Shown here: one piece after another, positions 11,201 to 21,727 of the stretch
Position numbering within the stretch: position 1 is the first letter of the stretch
Layout: every line of letters begins with the position of its first letter
NCBI RefSeq assembly: GCF_023278565.1
Contig: NC_064678.1
Span: 3,968,001 to 4,032,000 of the forward strand
Direction of reading: 5' to 3'
Source of the DNA: Colletotrichum lupini
Lineage: Eukaryota; Ascomycota; Sordariomycetes; Glomerellales; Glomerellaceae
DNA: 64,000 bases
Translations under genes and position numbers: made by a program
The notes under the pieces: generated by a model
Told to the model about the DNA's origin: nothing
Databases searched by the model: none
The model's input: only the letters and a program-made list of their open reading frames with translations

Positions 11201-12787
11201 AGTCTCGGATCTTATTCGTCTGGATCGTAGCTTCGCCATTCCGGCTGGCCTACCAAGAAGCTGCGCCTAGCGTCCACGGCGACGACGACGACGACTCCTC
11301 CATTACGCCCCTTTCCGAATGGCATCGTGGATGCGGACTAGACTTCTACCGGTAGCAAGCGACCCCAAGCTATGGGAGGCCGCGGGCGAGACCGCAGCAA
11401 CACAACGTGGGATGACATGAGGAAATGGACCCTGAGAAACAAGGTAACGCCTTGCGGCGACCGTGTATCGCATCTTCTTGTGTTCCGCTTACCTTGCTGT
11501 CTTTTTTCTGTCGCCTCATCATCGAAAGCTTCATGCACCATCGAAGCACCTTGATTGCTTGTCGCCCTCTCAAGCCTCGCATCCATGCGTCTTCTAGAGC
11601 CCTACTCTGTGGCCTTGACGATGGCCAGCTTCACACAATGATGGAGGAGGGATGGGTGGGTGCGACATGCAGATAGACATGGGATCGCCGCTGGAAATAC
11701 GCCACGCCACCCGGCGCTGCCCAGCTCGCCTTTAGCCCGTTCTGGTTTCAGATACCTGAGCACCGCTAGCGAGGTACCAGCCAGGCCGGGATCTCCAGAA
11801 TTTCACCAGCAATATTGCGACTGAGGAGCTGGAATAAGCCAATGAAGCAGCGTTGTCTTGCGACGATACCCAACGGTAACGATGCCGAGTCGCCCCGACT
11901 CAGCGGCCAAGGTCAGAACCGCATAAGTTCCTCTTTAACCCCGGGCCTCCCTACCCTTTCACGGCATCTACGACGTTTCTCCAGGCCTTATCCCGGGATT
12001 CCCAAGAGCGCTCCCTGGCGAAAATGGATTAATACCGCTGCAGGTCGTGCAGCTCGGCCTGAACGGTGCCACGCTGCACCTCGGAAGCTTGGAAAATCTT
12101 GGGGAGAACTATCGCAGACCACTTTGGGGGCTGCTAGATGACGAAATGTCGCAAAGCTCATGATTCAGTAAACCTACGGACCTTTCTGGCTCGACCTTCC
12201 ATCCGAGATGCCAAGCAGGCTTTTGGCAGTCCACCAGCATCTGACTGAAGATAGCTCTGGTGGACATATTGTGACCATTTTGATATTCGCTTTGTTCAAG
12301 CCTACGAGATGCTGCAACCAGAACAGGGCGCAACACGGCGCACTTTCATTCATCGAATCAAAAGAATGGCGTCCTTGGAGAAGAGGCGGATCAGCTGCAC
12401 AGGCCACGCCAAACATGTGAAGTCGAGAAGCCACAGAAGGACCATCGGCGCATGGGCGCCCTGACCAGTGGACCCTTCCATCTTCCGCGGAACGCTAGGC
12501 CAGGTCCGGCATTGAGCGAGAGCTCGTGTCTGACCATCGCTAGGAAACATCGCTGCTTTAAACATTCTCGATGTTGAACGCTTAGTCACTTCATTACGGC
12601 ATCCTATCTTGAGAGCACTTTGCCTTGCTCCCGAGGCTCAGGATATCGTCGTGGTACTTTCAAAAGCTTATGATTTGTCTGGCACATCACATAGTGGTAT
12701 CAATAACGATACAACATGGTAATCATCATGCGTTACATGGCCTTAGAGCAAGCGTTTGACGAATGCTATGAACATCAAAGACGCCAT

Positions 12788-12794
12788 CCAATCA
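12788..12794 (+). promoter_or_regulatory. CCAATCA box upstream of the Alba-like gene
   Basis: A CCAATCA sequence about 265 nt before the Alba ATG. CCAAT boxes of this form bind the fungal HAP/CBC complex. It is a single short motif, so this is only suggestive. Confidence 0.35.
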
Positions 12795-13054
12795 GAAGCT
12801 CTTGGTCCAAGACTGGACGTCGCGGCTCTCTGCCCTCTCGGCTCCCAAAGCTGGTCCAAGCGTCTGATGCAATTCGATAAGATCTCTATCGATAAGGTAG
12901 AGATCCAGACCACACTTTTTTGCCGATAGAAATCCTAACGCCTGTCTTGGAGCTTCAATCTCAACCCCAGACTCAGACCCCGCGCGGCGCATCACACCCT
13001 TGAGTCATTGAGCAGCCGCGTCTGCTATGGTTCGAGGTCTCATTAAGGCTGACC

Positions 13055-13825
13055 ATGGCTGAACCCTCCGCAACACAGCCCAAGGGCGACGACAAGAAGC
13101 GAAAATCATCAACGGCAGCAGCCGGCTCGTCCGCCGCAGTCGTCTCAAAGAAGAGCAAAGCAACGGAGACAACGACGAAGACAACGACGAAGACAACGAC
13201 GAAGACAACGACGACAAACACAAGCGCAAGCGCGAGCTCGAGCGCAAACGTCAATGGCCCGACGACCCCTCTATCCCCCTCGCACGAAGCCCTCCTCGCG
13301 GACCTCAGATCCAAATACGACGTCCTCCCCGCCTTCACCATCTCCTCCACCAAGATCCAGAAGCGCGTGACCTGGCTGCTGCAGCACCTGCGCAAAGACG
13401 ACGGCGATCCGAGGAGGCGCGTCGTGCTCGTCTACGCGCGGCCGGGCGAGGTCGCCAAGATGATTACGATTGTGGAGACTGTGAAGCGCATCGTTGCGGC
13501 GGAGAAGAAGAGCGTGGACGGAAAGGAGGGGGAAGAGAGCGGCGGCAAGTGGTATCAGTACAACCTCATGTACGAGCTGCCGCCGAAACCTGATGTCGTG
13601 GAAGATACGGTGCTAGGCGGCGGCGGCGGAACGCAGGATGGCTCGGATGATGAAGACAGAGACGAAGACGATTTCGAGGTTATGAAGACCCGGTTCGAGA
13701 GAGCTGTGTTGCCGCAGCCGGTGAAGCGTGCGGCCAAGTCGCTGAGCATATTCCTTTCGTTGGCGCCCGTGCCGGAACTCAAGGCCCGAGGGGATGTTAC
13801 GACGCAGACGAACACGGCGCAGTGA
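13055..13825 (+). CDS. Alba-like DNA/RNA-binding protein
   Basis: Single exon, 256 residues, with a well-placed start (GACCATGG). Residues 1-70 are a disordered basic tail with a KKRK patch and a TTK tandem repeat (residues 39-54). The Alba fold spans about residues 84-235: LRSKYDVLPAFTISSTKIQK, then a helix (VTWLLQHL), a strand (RRVVLVYARP), GEVAKMITIVETVKR, KWYQYNLMYEL, and after an acidic Gly-rich insert (about 186-206) the final helix and strand (FEVMKTRFERAV, KSLSIFLSLAPV). This order, including the insert, is that of the fungal Alba-like family related to the Pop6/Pop7 and Rpp20/Rpp25 subunits of RNase P/MRP. A role in RNA or chromatin binding is expected; whether it is an RNase P subunit cannot be told here. 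Confidence 0.9.
   Translation: MAEPSATQPKGDDKKRKSSTAAAGSSAAVVSKKSKATETTTKTTTKTTTKTTTTNTSASASSSANVNGPTTPLSPSHEALLADLRSKYDVLPAFTISSTKIQKRVTWLLQHLRKDDGDPRRRVVLVYARPGEVAKMITIVETVKRIVAAEKKSVDGKEGEESGGKWYQYNLMYELPPKPDVVEDTVLGGGGGTQDGSDDEDRDEDDFEVMKTRFERAVLPQPVKRAAKSLSIFLSLAPVPELKARGDVTTQTNTAQ
13168..13215 (+). repeat. 12-nt tandem repeat inside the Alba-like gene
   Basis: About four head-to-tail copies of a 12-nt unit (ACAACGACGAAG and close variants). They encode the Thr/Lys-rich repeat of the disordered N-terminal tail. The unit length keeps the reading frame, so copy-number change would lengthen or shorten the tail without breaking the gene. Confidence 0.85.
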
Positions 13826-14624
13826 GATGCCACTGCGAGCTCGACTGCGCTCTGGCTTGGGAACTTGGAACAAGGTCGTTTGAGGGTAGAGGTTGGATTC
13901 GAGCCCGTGAGCTGCGATCCCGGAGAATGGAGACGGGAGGAGAAACAAAAGACAAAGAGATCTCCGAGGAATGGAGCCGCGACATGTCGCTTGTAACGGC
14001 ATCCAGCATTGGCATTGCATCGAGAGGCGTTATAGGAAAGGAGGGGCTACCACTTGATACCCAAAACGGGCGGGATAAAGTCGATATCAAAAAGCTTTCG
14101 AACCCGCTGGAAACATGAGATGAATAGGCAGCAAGGGGAAGAAGAGACGTGGAACCAATAAGGCAACTTCCCTCATACTCAAACATTTATGCGTGAGCCG
14201 TATCCATCTGATGATGACATGTATGGGTAAGCAGGTTCCAGCACAAGAGCGCAGTGTAGATGTGTAAAGTATGTTTCCAACGCCTAATCCGATGCATTCG
14301 CTTTTCCTATCAACTATACACCTTCCACATCCGCTTTCTGTTCGCGTACGCCTAAGCTAAACATAGGAAAACTGCCAAATTACAAAACTACGCAAACTTG
14401 TTCTTAAAACAACAAATCCTTCGCTCCCAACTCTCAATCCTTCCTCGTACATACGCCTTTGTCGTAGCTTGAGCATTTTAGCAAAAGCCCGCCTCTCCTG
14501 GTTCGCGAGGCCCAAACTGCCAACGCCTAGGCATAGATTTTGTTTCCCGCCCCTTCTCTTTCCAAGTTTGTCTTCGGAATTACGAACAGAGGCTGGGACT
14601 AGAAAGCATGTTTACTCGTACTTT
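13826..14624. other. Convergent 3' intergenic region
   Basis: 800 nt between the stop codons of the Alba-like gene (+) and VTC1 (-). It should hold both 3' UTRs and polyadenylation signals. The part at about 14340-14420 is A-rich. No gene seen. Confidence 0.65.
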
Positions 14625-15106
14625 TTAGTGCTTTCCCTCCTTGGACGAGTACGTTATGCGCAGGACAAAGTTGACAACGACGGCCAGCAGTAGGATGATG
14701 GCCAAGAAGGTGGGGCCAAAGCGGTCGTCAAAGCCGGCCTGGCCGCGGACGCGGATGGATTTCGCACGCCAGTGGTACGTGGCTAGGGCGTAGATCATGG
14801 TGAGCATGGCAACGCCAGTGAAGAGGAAGGCGCTGATAAAGGCCGGGCGGTCGCCGAAGTTGAGCATGCCGATGGCGAGGGCGCCGAGAATGACGGTGAA
14901 GTTGAGCCATGAGAGAAAGGTGCGCTCGTTGGCGAAGAAGACCTTGGGCTCGACTCTCGTAGGGAGGGCGATGCGCTTGCCTGGTAATGCGACTTTGTTA
15001 GTGACCTCTCACTTTCTCTTGTTTATGTCCTTATTCGGGCACTGATGTGTACGGCGTCGTGGTTGTACGTACCCGGTGCGGTCTGGAGAAGAGGTTGGCT
15101 AGACAT
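14625..15106 (-). CDS. vtc1: Vtc1, vacuolar transporter chaperone subunit of the polyphosphate polymerase complex
   Basis: Two exons on the minus strand: 15106-15073 (34 nt, starting [11 protein letters not shown]) and 14980-14625. They are separated by a 92-nt intron with a GTACGT donor, CTAAC branch and CAG acceptor. The product has 129 residues, the same length as yeast Vtc1. It is a DUF202-type membrane protein: a conserved entry segment ([20 protein letters not shown]), then three transmembrane helices at about residues 34-53, 58-77 and 101-122, with [19 protein letters not shown] in the loop between the last two. Vtc1 lacks the SPX and polymerase domains of Vtc2-Vtc4 and forms the membrane channel through which polyphosphate made by Vtc4 enters the vacuole. 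It is divergent to a dynein light chain gene. Confidence 0.97.
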
Positions 15107-15797
15107 TGTGATTTGCTATTTCTGACTGGACTGTCCCGAGTATAGGTATCGTGGTTTGCGGTCGTGGCTTTCTCTATCGCAACCTGGACTGGTTCAGTCG
15201 GCGGTCTTTCGTCTCCTCGCTCGGTGTGCCCAATTCCTACCCTTAGTCTACTGTTTACTGTCTCGGCAAAGATGACCAGAATCCTCGAGGAGAATGGCAA
15301 TGCGACGTCAGAGAATTGCGATTGAGGCGTCGTTGGAGAGCTCGGGCTCGCGTCGGGCTAGTCGTCGGAACCGCAACGGTGTTTATCGTGACAAGGGGGC
15401 AGTGGATGCGAGTCGCGCGATGTCAACTGCTTTCTCTTCTACAGTCTCGCTATTTTTCGTCTGAACAATCGGGAAAAACTCTATCAGGGATATGAACGAA
15501 AAGACTGCGGAGATGAAGGTGAGGGAGAGAAGGGAGGAAAGAGAGGAGGAGAAGAGAGAACGAGAGAATCTGTAACCGAGAGAACCCGCTTGAAAGCTTG
15601 TTCAGATACGACCACAGACGATGCACCTGCACTGCGGCCGACTAGCCCCTCAAAAGCCGCTTCCTCAAGGAAAAAAGCTCCATCGCAGAGCAGACTTGTG
15701 ACGCTAAGCCTGCACGGCGTGCACGGCTAGAGCTTACCTCCCCACCAGCCACAGTACAGATCCATGTCAATCGCCTGCAAACTTCTGCAGCAAGGTA

Positions 15798-15803
15798 CAC
15801 GTG
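15798..15803 (+). promoter_or_regulatory. CACGTG E-box, candidate NUC-1/Pho4-type site
   Basis: A perfect CACGTG palindrome 692 nt upstream of the VTC1 ATG. CACGTG is the core bound by yeast Pho4 and Neurospora NUC-1, and yeast VTC genes belong to the phosphate regulon. Cbf1-type proteins bind the same core. Several other CACGTG copies occur elsewhere in the window, so position and pairing are the main support. Confidence 0.4.
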
Positions 15804-15807
15804 CAAT

Positions 15808-15826
15808 CCAATCGCATTTTGATTGG
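15808..15826. promoter_or_regulatory. Inverted pair of CCAAT boxes
   Basis: CCAATC at 15808-15813 faces GATTGG at 15821-15826, seven bases apart. One box faces each of the two divergent genes. Together they could bind the HAP/CBC complex in both directions, and they could also form a small hairpin. Confidence 0.4.
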
Positions 15827-15905
15827 GGAAGCCACACTTGAAGAGGTCAAGCCTCAGCTGGGGCCATGTAGTTGTGGCTAGGCAGAGACCTCTCGATGAC
15901 AGAGA

Positions 15906-15911
15906 CACGTG
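15906..15911 (+). promoter_or_regulatory. Second CACGTG E-box
   Basis: A second perfect CACGTG, 108 nt from the first, within GACACGTGAC. On the minus strand this reads GTCACGTG, which fits the Cbf1 consensus RTCACRTG as well as the Pho4 core. It lies 309 nt before the dynein light chain ATG. Confidence 0.4.
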
Positions 15912-16219
15912 ACCTCTCGTTGCCCCGCGCACCTGGGGAACACGGCCCGTGGATGCAACGCGAGGCGGCCGAATCGGGCTGGCATCACAACACCGGTAAC
16001 TTTTTGTGGAGGAGCTTCATCTCTGTCGTCTTGTCCCGATCTGTCAACACAACCTCTTCACAACTTACATACACTCAAAATATCGGCACAACTGCTCAAG
16101 AACACTTTCACACCTCCTACTCCCAAGAACCTCATACATAACGAAACCAGCAAGCGCACAGAGCCTTCGAACAACCTACAATCTTTCTTCCCCTTTCCCA
16201 AACAAAACATCCGATCACA

Positions 16220-16930
16220 ATGTCTGCGCCCGCCGCCCCTACGACAGCGACTCCCGTATGTTGAACTTTCCCCCACGCTAAGATCTCAATGGACCGCCTA
16301 CTGACTCGATCTTGACAGCCCGTCGCCTTCAACCGTCTTAAGCAGATTGCTACGGATGTAAGCTGCCCATGCGACAACATCGTCAATGTAGCCAAAACAT
16401 TAGGAGACAACCCACTAACCCAGGCTCGTTGACAGGCTTGCCAATCAGCCATCGGCTCTGCTGAGTTCTACGATCACGCTAAGACCGAGACATGGAACTC
16501 TCAGATCATTGTACGTTTTCCTCCCTGCGTCTGATGCCGCTGCTGTCACCCAGAGATTCCATGAACTGACCCTCATGAACCTCGTTAGTCCTCCGTTCTG
16601 AAGGCCGTCATCTCTGAGTCGACACCCCAAGGCGGCTCCGCACCCGCATACAAGTTTGCCTGCAACTCGACAATCGTCCAGCACCTCGTCCCGACATCCT
16701 CTCTCAACAAGTCCAAGGGCACCTCCGTTAAGGAGGAGGAGCCCTCCGTCTCCACGAGCGCCGATGCGACCGCCACTGACGGCAAGCCCCACGTCGGCCG
16801 CCGCGGCATGCACTCCGCCACCGGCGCCTACTGGGACGAGAAGAAGGACGGCATGTGGTCCTACAAGTACGATGGCGGCGAGGGCAAGGGCATGGATGTC
16901 GTGATCATGCTCATCTGGGTCGCAATCTAA
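16220..16930 (+). CDS. Tctex-1-type dynein light chain
   Basis: Four exons: 16220-16255, 16319-16357, 16436-16510 and 16589-16930. Introns are 63, 78 and 78 nt, all between codons, each with a CTGAC or CTAAC branch site. The product has 163 residues. After a short Ala/Pro/Thr leader the fold begins with helices (FNRLKQIATDACQSAIGSAE; TWNSQIISSVLKAVI). It continues with strands YKFACNSTIVQ, an insert rich in Lys, Glu, Ser and Thr (about residues 86-118), GAYWDEKKDGMWSYKYD, and the closing strand MDVVIMLIWVAI. This is the Tctex-1 (DYNLT) pattern; the charged insert between the strands is usual in fungal members. The protein is a cargo-adaptor light chain of cytoplasmic dynein, acting in retrograde transport along microtubules of the hypha. 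Confidence 0.94.
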
Positions 16931-19900
16931 ACGATGGTGACAGCAAGGCTCGGTACTCGAGGACATGAACAGGGGGAGGCGGTTGACCCAGCGTGCTCAG
17001 GTCTGCGTCCACTCTCATCCTCGTTTACGTTTCCAAAATTACAAACCACATGGGCGCATTCGCAAGAACGGAAGCCCTACGGAAACTGGGTCGGCGCGTG
17101 GGAACGCCCTGAAAGGGGGCACAACCAGAGCAGCCTGACGACCAAGACGCAGTGGCATCGTCCCCCTAGATAAGTGTCCAGCTTCAAAAAGGATGAAGTT
17201 CACTTTCTTGGTCCGAATTTACCTTAGTCAAGCAGGCATATACGGCGAACGGGATTGGGCAAGGTCTATTCATGTGTTTGAGTTGCTTTTGTCTCCAAAC
17301 CACGGAAAATAGCCGGAGTTCTTTTTTTTTCTTCTTCTAATGAGAATACATGCAAATCACGAGACTCGTTGCGCCCCAGGCTTGTATCAGATGACAATAG
17401 CTTTGTTTGTATGTTTGTTGAGTTCGTTGTCAGGTGGTACAGCAGTGCATTACACAACTCAAGGTCGCATCCTTGCAATTCGAAGTGTCATTATTATGCA
17501 TCTCTTAGCCTTCTCCCGGCGCCTATAAGATCTGAGCCATGCCAGTATTGCAACCATTGTGTGACGTGTGGCAGGCGGCTCGGGTACAGCTACTACCAGC
17601 ATAAGGACGGCAGACTCAAGGAACTCGACAGTCTGTGAATATATCTGTGAATGCATCCGGTGTGGGAATCAAGGACTTCAAGGTCTGTTGATAAAACGGA
17701 CCAATGTCGCCCGCTACCAGTAAAGTCATTACATAGCATTTACACATACTTGATAGGACTAGTCGGTAGAGCTGAAGCTACGGGTTCAGTTATCGATGGC
17801 AGCTCATAAGGTAGAGGAGACACGGGCCTCCTTTCACGATGACATACTGCTCAAGCCGCGCCAACGTCCAGGCTCTCCAACCAAAGAAAGGAAACGACAT
17901 CGGACCCTGATGATATTTTGTTCTTTTCGATGTGTCTACCTAAGGTTCACGAACATCCGAACCTGCTTGCCAGTCGGGCACGTTAATGAACGAGCTCCAG
18001 TCTTTCCTCTTCCTCTCTTAACCTTTTCTTCGCCTCCCGGCGGAAGCGTGAGCAAACTTTTCGGTTCCCGTAGACACGAACAAATCTAGGCCAGCGTGCA
18101 TGGCGGTGCACCTTCTATGAAAAGCTTGTTGTCGACGAAGGAGGGTTGCAGCACGAAGAAAAGAAGATTCTCATGGTTACACAAGCACGCGAGTCGGGAA
18201 TAACCCCCCTCGGAGATTGTTGGGATGGACGAATCCTCAGAAGACGTTGCCGTACACCCTCTCCGGCGTGAACGAGCCTGCTCCGGTAGCGGAGACAGTC
18301 ATTAACCACGAGAGAGAGAGAAAAAAAGTTATCTCGGGTTCTGGGTGTGAGGGAAGTACACACACAGCGTCGCCTCGACAGATGGGCAGGTGATAGAGAC
18401 AAATTCTTTGATTCACGTCAATTCACAGGAGCTTCCCGGCTGTGCCGCTGTCTTGCTTTTGGCATACGCAAGTTGGAGTGCGGCGTAGTTTACAACTCCA
18501 TCATTTCATGACGCGGTTCGAGCTGTTGCTTGAAAACTTGCGGCTAATAGAACGAGTAGGAGGGCGGCCAGAAGTCAGATCATGCCCGACTGACAGCTCT
18601 GCCCTGAGGTATACTTGGACGGCAGCACACACATGTAAGCCGGCTGCCCTGGCCTGATCGGTGAGCGCCGATGGCGGGAGCGGGCGCGGGATGGGTCCGT
18701 GGGGGACGGAAGCTTTGTAGAAAGATGTAATTACCACACCGGATGCGTGAGCAGGATGGTGTCTTTGCTTGCTGTAGTGTAGATAACTTAAGCTAGGCAG
18801 ACTGGCGAATTCTCTTGTGACTCTTCGGTATGTTTCCACAACGCCTCTCAAAAGAGATGTCGTGCCTCGGGATACCCTTTCAAGACATTCCCCAGATGTT
18901 CAGTCTTCCCCGGTTGCCCATTGGAGAGAAACCGGGGGAATCAGATAAAGTGAATGAGCACTGAGATGCGGAGACAATCAGGAGATGAACGCCCAACCAG
19001 TATGCATGATGTTTGAAGTCCCTTTACACAGTACGCTGCAATCATCAACCATTTCGCCACCGCTACTTTGATGAACCCCACAAATCTTGGGGGACACCTG
19101 CGGGTGGTGCAGCGAATGCAGCAGCCATGACGACGTCGATCCCTGAGAGAGGGACGGATACCCTGCTTTTGGCTTCTCTTCCCTTTCTCGATGGCGGTCT
19201 GGCTAAGTAGGATTGATGTAACAACAGCCGAGTATAGAGAGACCTCAGAAGGGTATATACCTACGGATACGGAGGCACAGATAGAGACGGGCAGAAGGGC
19301 GAGCTAGCATGACAACCGGGCGCATACTCGTTGTCCTGATCTGATAGATCACAGACCACTGTACGAGTGCCGTGCGATTGGCAGCGTAACAGCAGCCTCA
19401 CTCGGCCGATGCTGGGTGGTCATGGGACCATTGAATCCCGGTGTGCAAGCTGCCGGTGTGTTACAGCGGGAGCGGCAGCCTTGCTGGCCATGCGAAGGGA
19501 GCTCGTTGGCGGCTGCAGAAAGTTCATGATCCAAGTTCAGTCGGCTTGGAAGGTTCATCATTCTCGACTGATGGATGTCTTTCGCTATGAACACCTCGCA
19601 TGGGTTGACGTGCGAACGAGGGATCAGTCTACAACTTGTAGCACTGATTCGGGGTTGCGGAAGTTCCTTCATGAATGGCCGCCATTTGCAATCGTTGAAA
19701 GCATGCCTTGAAGTAGTCAGTTACCAGTTCCTATGCGTGCTGTTAACGTCTGGCCAATTCCAGAATCCTCGAGGGCTGGAACACGGCCTATCAACGAGTA
19801 GTGTCCTGCGCCAACCCTCGTGCCCTCGTCCTCGTTCCCTTGGATGCTTCATGCATGGAGGCTCTGGTAGGTCAATCAAGACCAAGACACGGAAGCGCCA

Positions 19901-21571
19901 AGCGAGGAGAAACGAGGGGTGAACGAAAGTTGCTGTCAGTTGGTTTCTTTCGGTCATGAGTAGGGATAGGATGTAGGTAGATGGTGAGGTGATTCGCAAC
20001 ACTTTCTCGCTTTTCCGAGCTGCCGAGCGCTGTGTCTGTCGGAAGTGACGATGGTGGAACGCCTTGCCTTAGATGCCTTCCTCCTTCAGTCAGTGGCTCC
20101 CTCATCTGAGGTATCCTGAACGGCGCTACCGTTGCCTTATGACGAAAGTAGCCGGGCTCAGGTACCGGGTACTTTGTGATGGCGCTTGCAAGAGACCGTT
20201 GCGTTCGCAGGCAAAGACCTCTTCAGCGCCTAAGAAAGCCTCTCTCTTTCAGCTGTAGCTGGGACACGCTTGGGGGTTGGCTTTCGGTCCTTCCAGTTGA
20301 TCTCCAGTGTTTTCTGTTTGAAATCTGCGAGATATCCCAGATTACCTTTTAGTTTCTGTGGTTCCCAAAGAGTCGCTGGAAGCGAGATGGAAGAGTTCCA
20401 TGGCAATTTATGATTCGCGGGAGGATACCAATGACCGAATTTCTCCGTTTTTGTTTCTGCCATGTTCCCTCCCGGAACCAATGGGAAGCCATCGAGGACA
20501 GAAAACGTACAGACGAAAGAGACCAAGGGACCAGCAACCCCTCCCACGCTTCACTTATTCCATGGCCTAGCAGCCCGGGAATACCTAGCGTTCCTACCTT
20601 CATCCATCGCACTATCCGCTAGGTTATCAGGGGAGACACTGGCTCTGACTGGACAGAGATGGACAGAGAAAAGGCGCTGTGCTGTGAGAACCGTAGACAG
20701 TTGGAGGTGCGTGACTTGGCCACTATGGCGTATGGCTCTCCAATCCAGGCAAAGGTAGTGTTCACTGTAGTGTGTCAAGGACCCCCAAAATAACAGCCCG
20801 CTAATCTGGCCTGCCATCGGCCGACATATCCTCCTTCTTTGGAGCTTGTACCTGCGACTTAGTTGGCTCCGTCGGTCTAGACGTCGCGACGGCCAAACAT
20901 CGCCTTTCCCGTCCGGTGCTGGCTCCATCACACCACTTAGTCTACGCACAGCACACACACCCTCAGACCCTTTTTTCCCTTCTTCCTTGTCTTCCCGTCT
21001 CTTCTTTTCCTCTTCAAAAAGAGAAGCACCTCAACCGATCTGCACTAGACACTACCTCATCGGGCTCCTGTCACTTCTTTGCTTTTGCCGTTGACGTACC
21101 CTTATATATCTAACGAACTCCTCCCCTGGGCCCTTGATCAAAGACCCTATTCTCGCCTCATGAACTTGCTATTGAGGCATTCCCATTCGCAACAACGATC
21201 ACCGCCATCCAACATTGGCCCTCCCATCCAAAACATTGCTATTACCTGAAAACATAACTCACTCGACTCGCAAATCACAAGTGAGCCGAAGACTATTGAT
21301 CCTCCCTCCTCTCAGCCTGAATACGACGAGACAACTACTACCCTCCTCCTCGACGACATCGTTTCCCCTCTCCATTGATAGGTGATCCTCAACCGCCATC
21401 AACGGAAAAGAAACCCCTCCTTCCATCTCACGAGACACCAAGCTTTCAACTTGGTTGGCCGCCTCTAACCCCGCTCGCTCACTTCCACACCACACACATC
21501 GTCGGATAATAGCCCAGCTCGGGCCACCGACGACAAACCTCCCAGGACAACACAACGCCGTTACACAAGTG
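16931..21571. other. Intergenic region before the F-box gene
   Basis: About 4.6 kb without a supportable gene. The right 700 nt (about 20850-21571) is C/T-rich with few G, like a promoter and leader for the F-box gene. A TACGGATACGG copy lies at about 19262-19272. The middle part (17200-20800) has only short overlapping frames, none recognisable. Confidence 0.55.
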
Positions 21572-21576
21572 CCCCC

Positions 21577-21612
<36 letters not shown>

Positions 21613-21719
21613 CCCCCCCCCCCCCCCCCCCCCCCCACCCCCCCCCCCCCCCCCCCCCCCACCCCCCACACCCCCCCCCCCCCCCCCCTACCCAAGGGCC
21701 CCCCCCCCCCCCCCCCCCC
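21572..21719 (+). repeat. Near-pure poly-C tract of about 148 nt
   Basis: Cytosine runs of 17 to 30 nt, broken only by single T or A bases and by a short ACACC and TACCCAAGGG near the end. The tract stops nine bases before the ATG of the F-box gene. All three plus-strand frames read mainly as proline. The minus strand is G-rich, with many runs that could form G-quadruplexes, and the C strand could form i-motifs. The exact length may be wrong, since homopolymers of this kind are hard to assemble. Confidence 0.9.
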
Positions 21720-21727
21720 TCTTCACG

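Larger units (their letters stand above)
7909..13054. other. Long divergent intergenic region (Ahc1-like leader and Alba promoter)
   Basis: 5.1 kb between two divergent genes. The left 1.1 kb is probably the 5' leader of the Ahc1-like gene and contains a run of 16 G at 8277-8292. Purine-rich sequence on the plus strand continues to about 9500. CAG/CGG microsatellite DNA lies at about 9860-9900. TACGGAGTA or TACGGATA copies lie at 9586-9594, 10403-10411 and 10657-10664. A short GAC repeat starts at 11281. No frame here gives a recognisable protein. Confidence 0.6.
15107..16219. promoter_or_regulatory. Divergent promoter shared by VTC1 and the dynein light chain gene
   Basis: 1.1 kb between two start codons facing away from each other. 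It holds two perfect CACGTG E-boxes and an inverted pair of CCAAT boxes, annotated separately, and purine-rich DNA at about 15500-15570. The stretch at 16020-16219, just before the dynein gene ATG, is C/A-rich and T-poor, like a transcribed fungal leader. Confidence 0.7.

Noticed and set aside
13880..13910. GATTCGAGCCC, resembling a reverse-strand tRNA B box
   Set aside because: No A box or cloverleaf stems at the required distance on the minus strand.
21455..21727. Polyproline N-terminal extension of the F-box protein
   Set aside because: The frame has no ATG before 21728, and proline is simply what the poly-C tract reads as in any frame.
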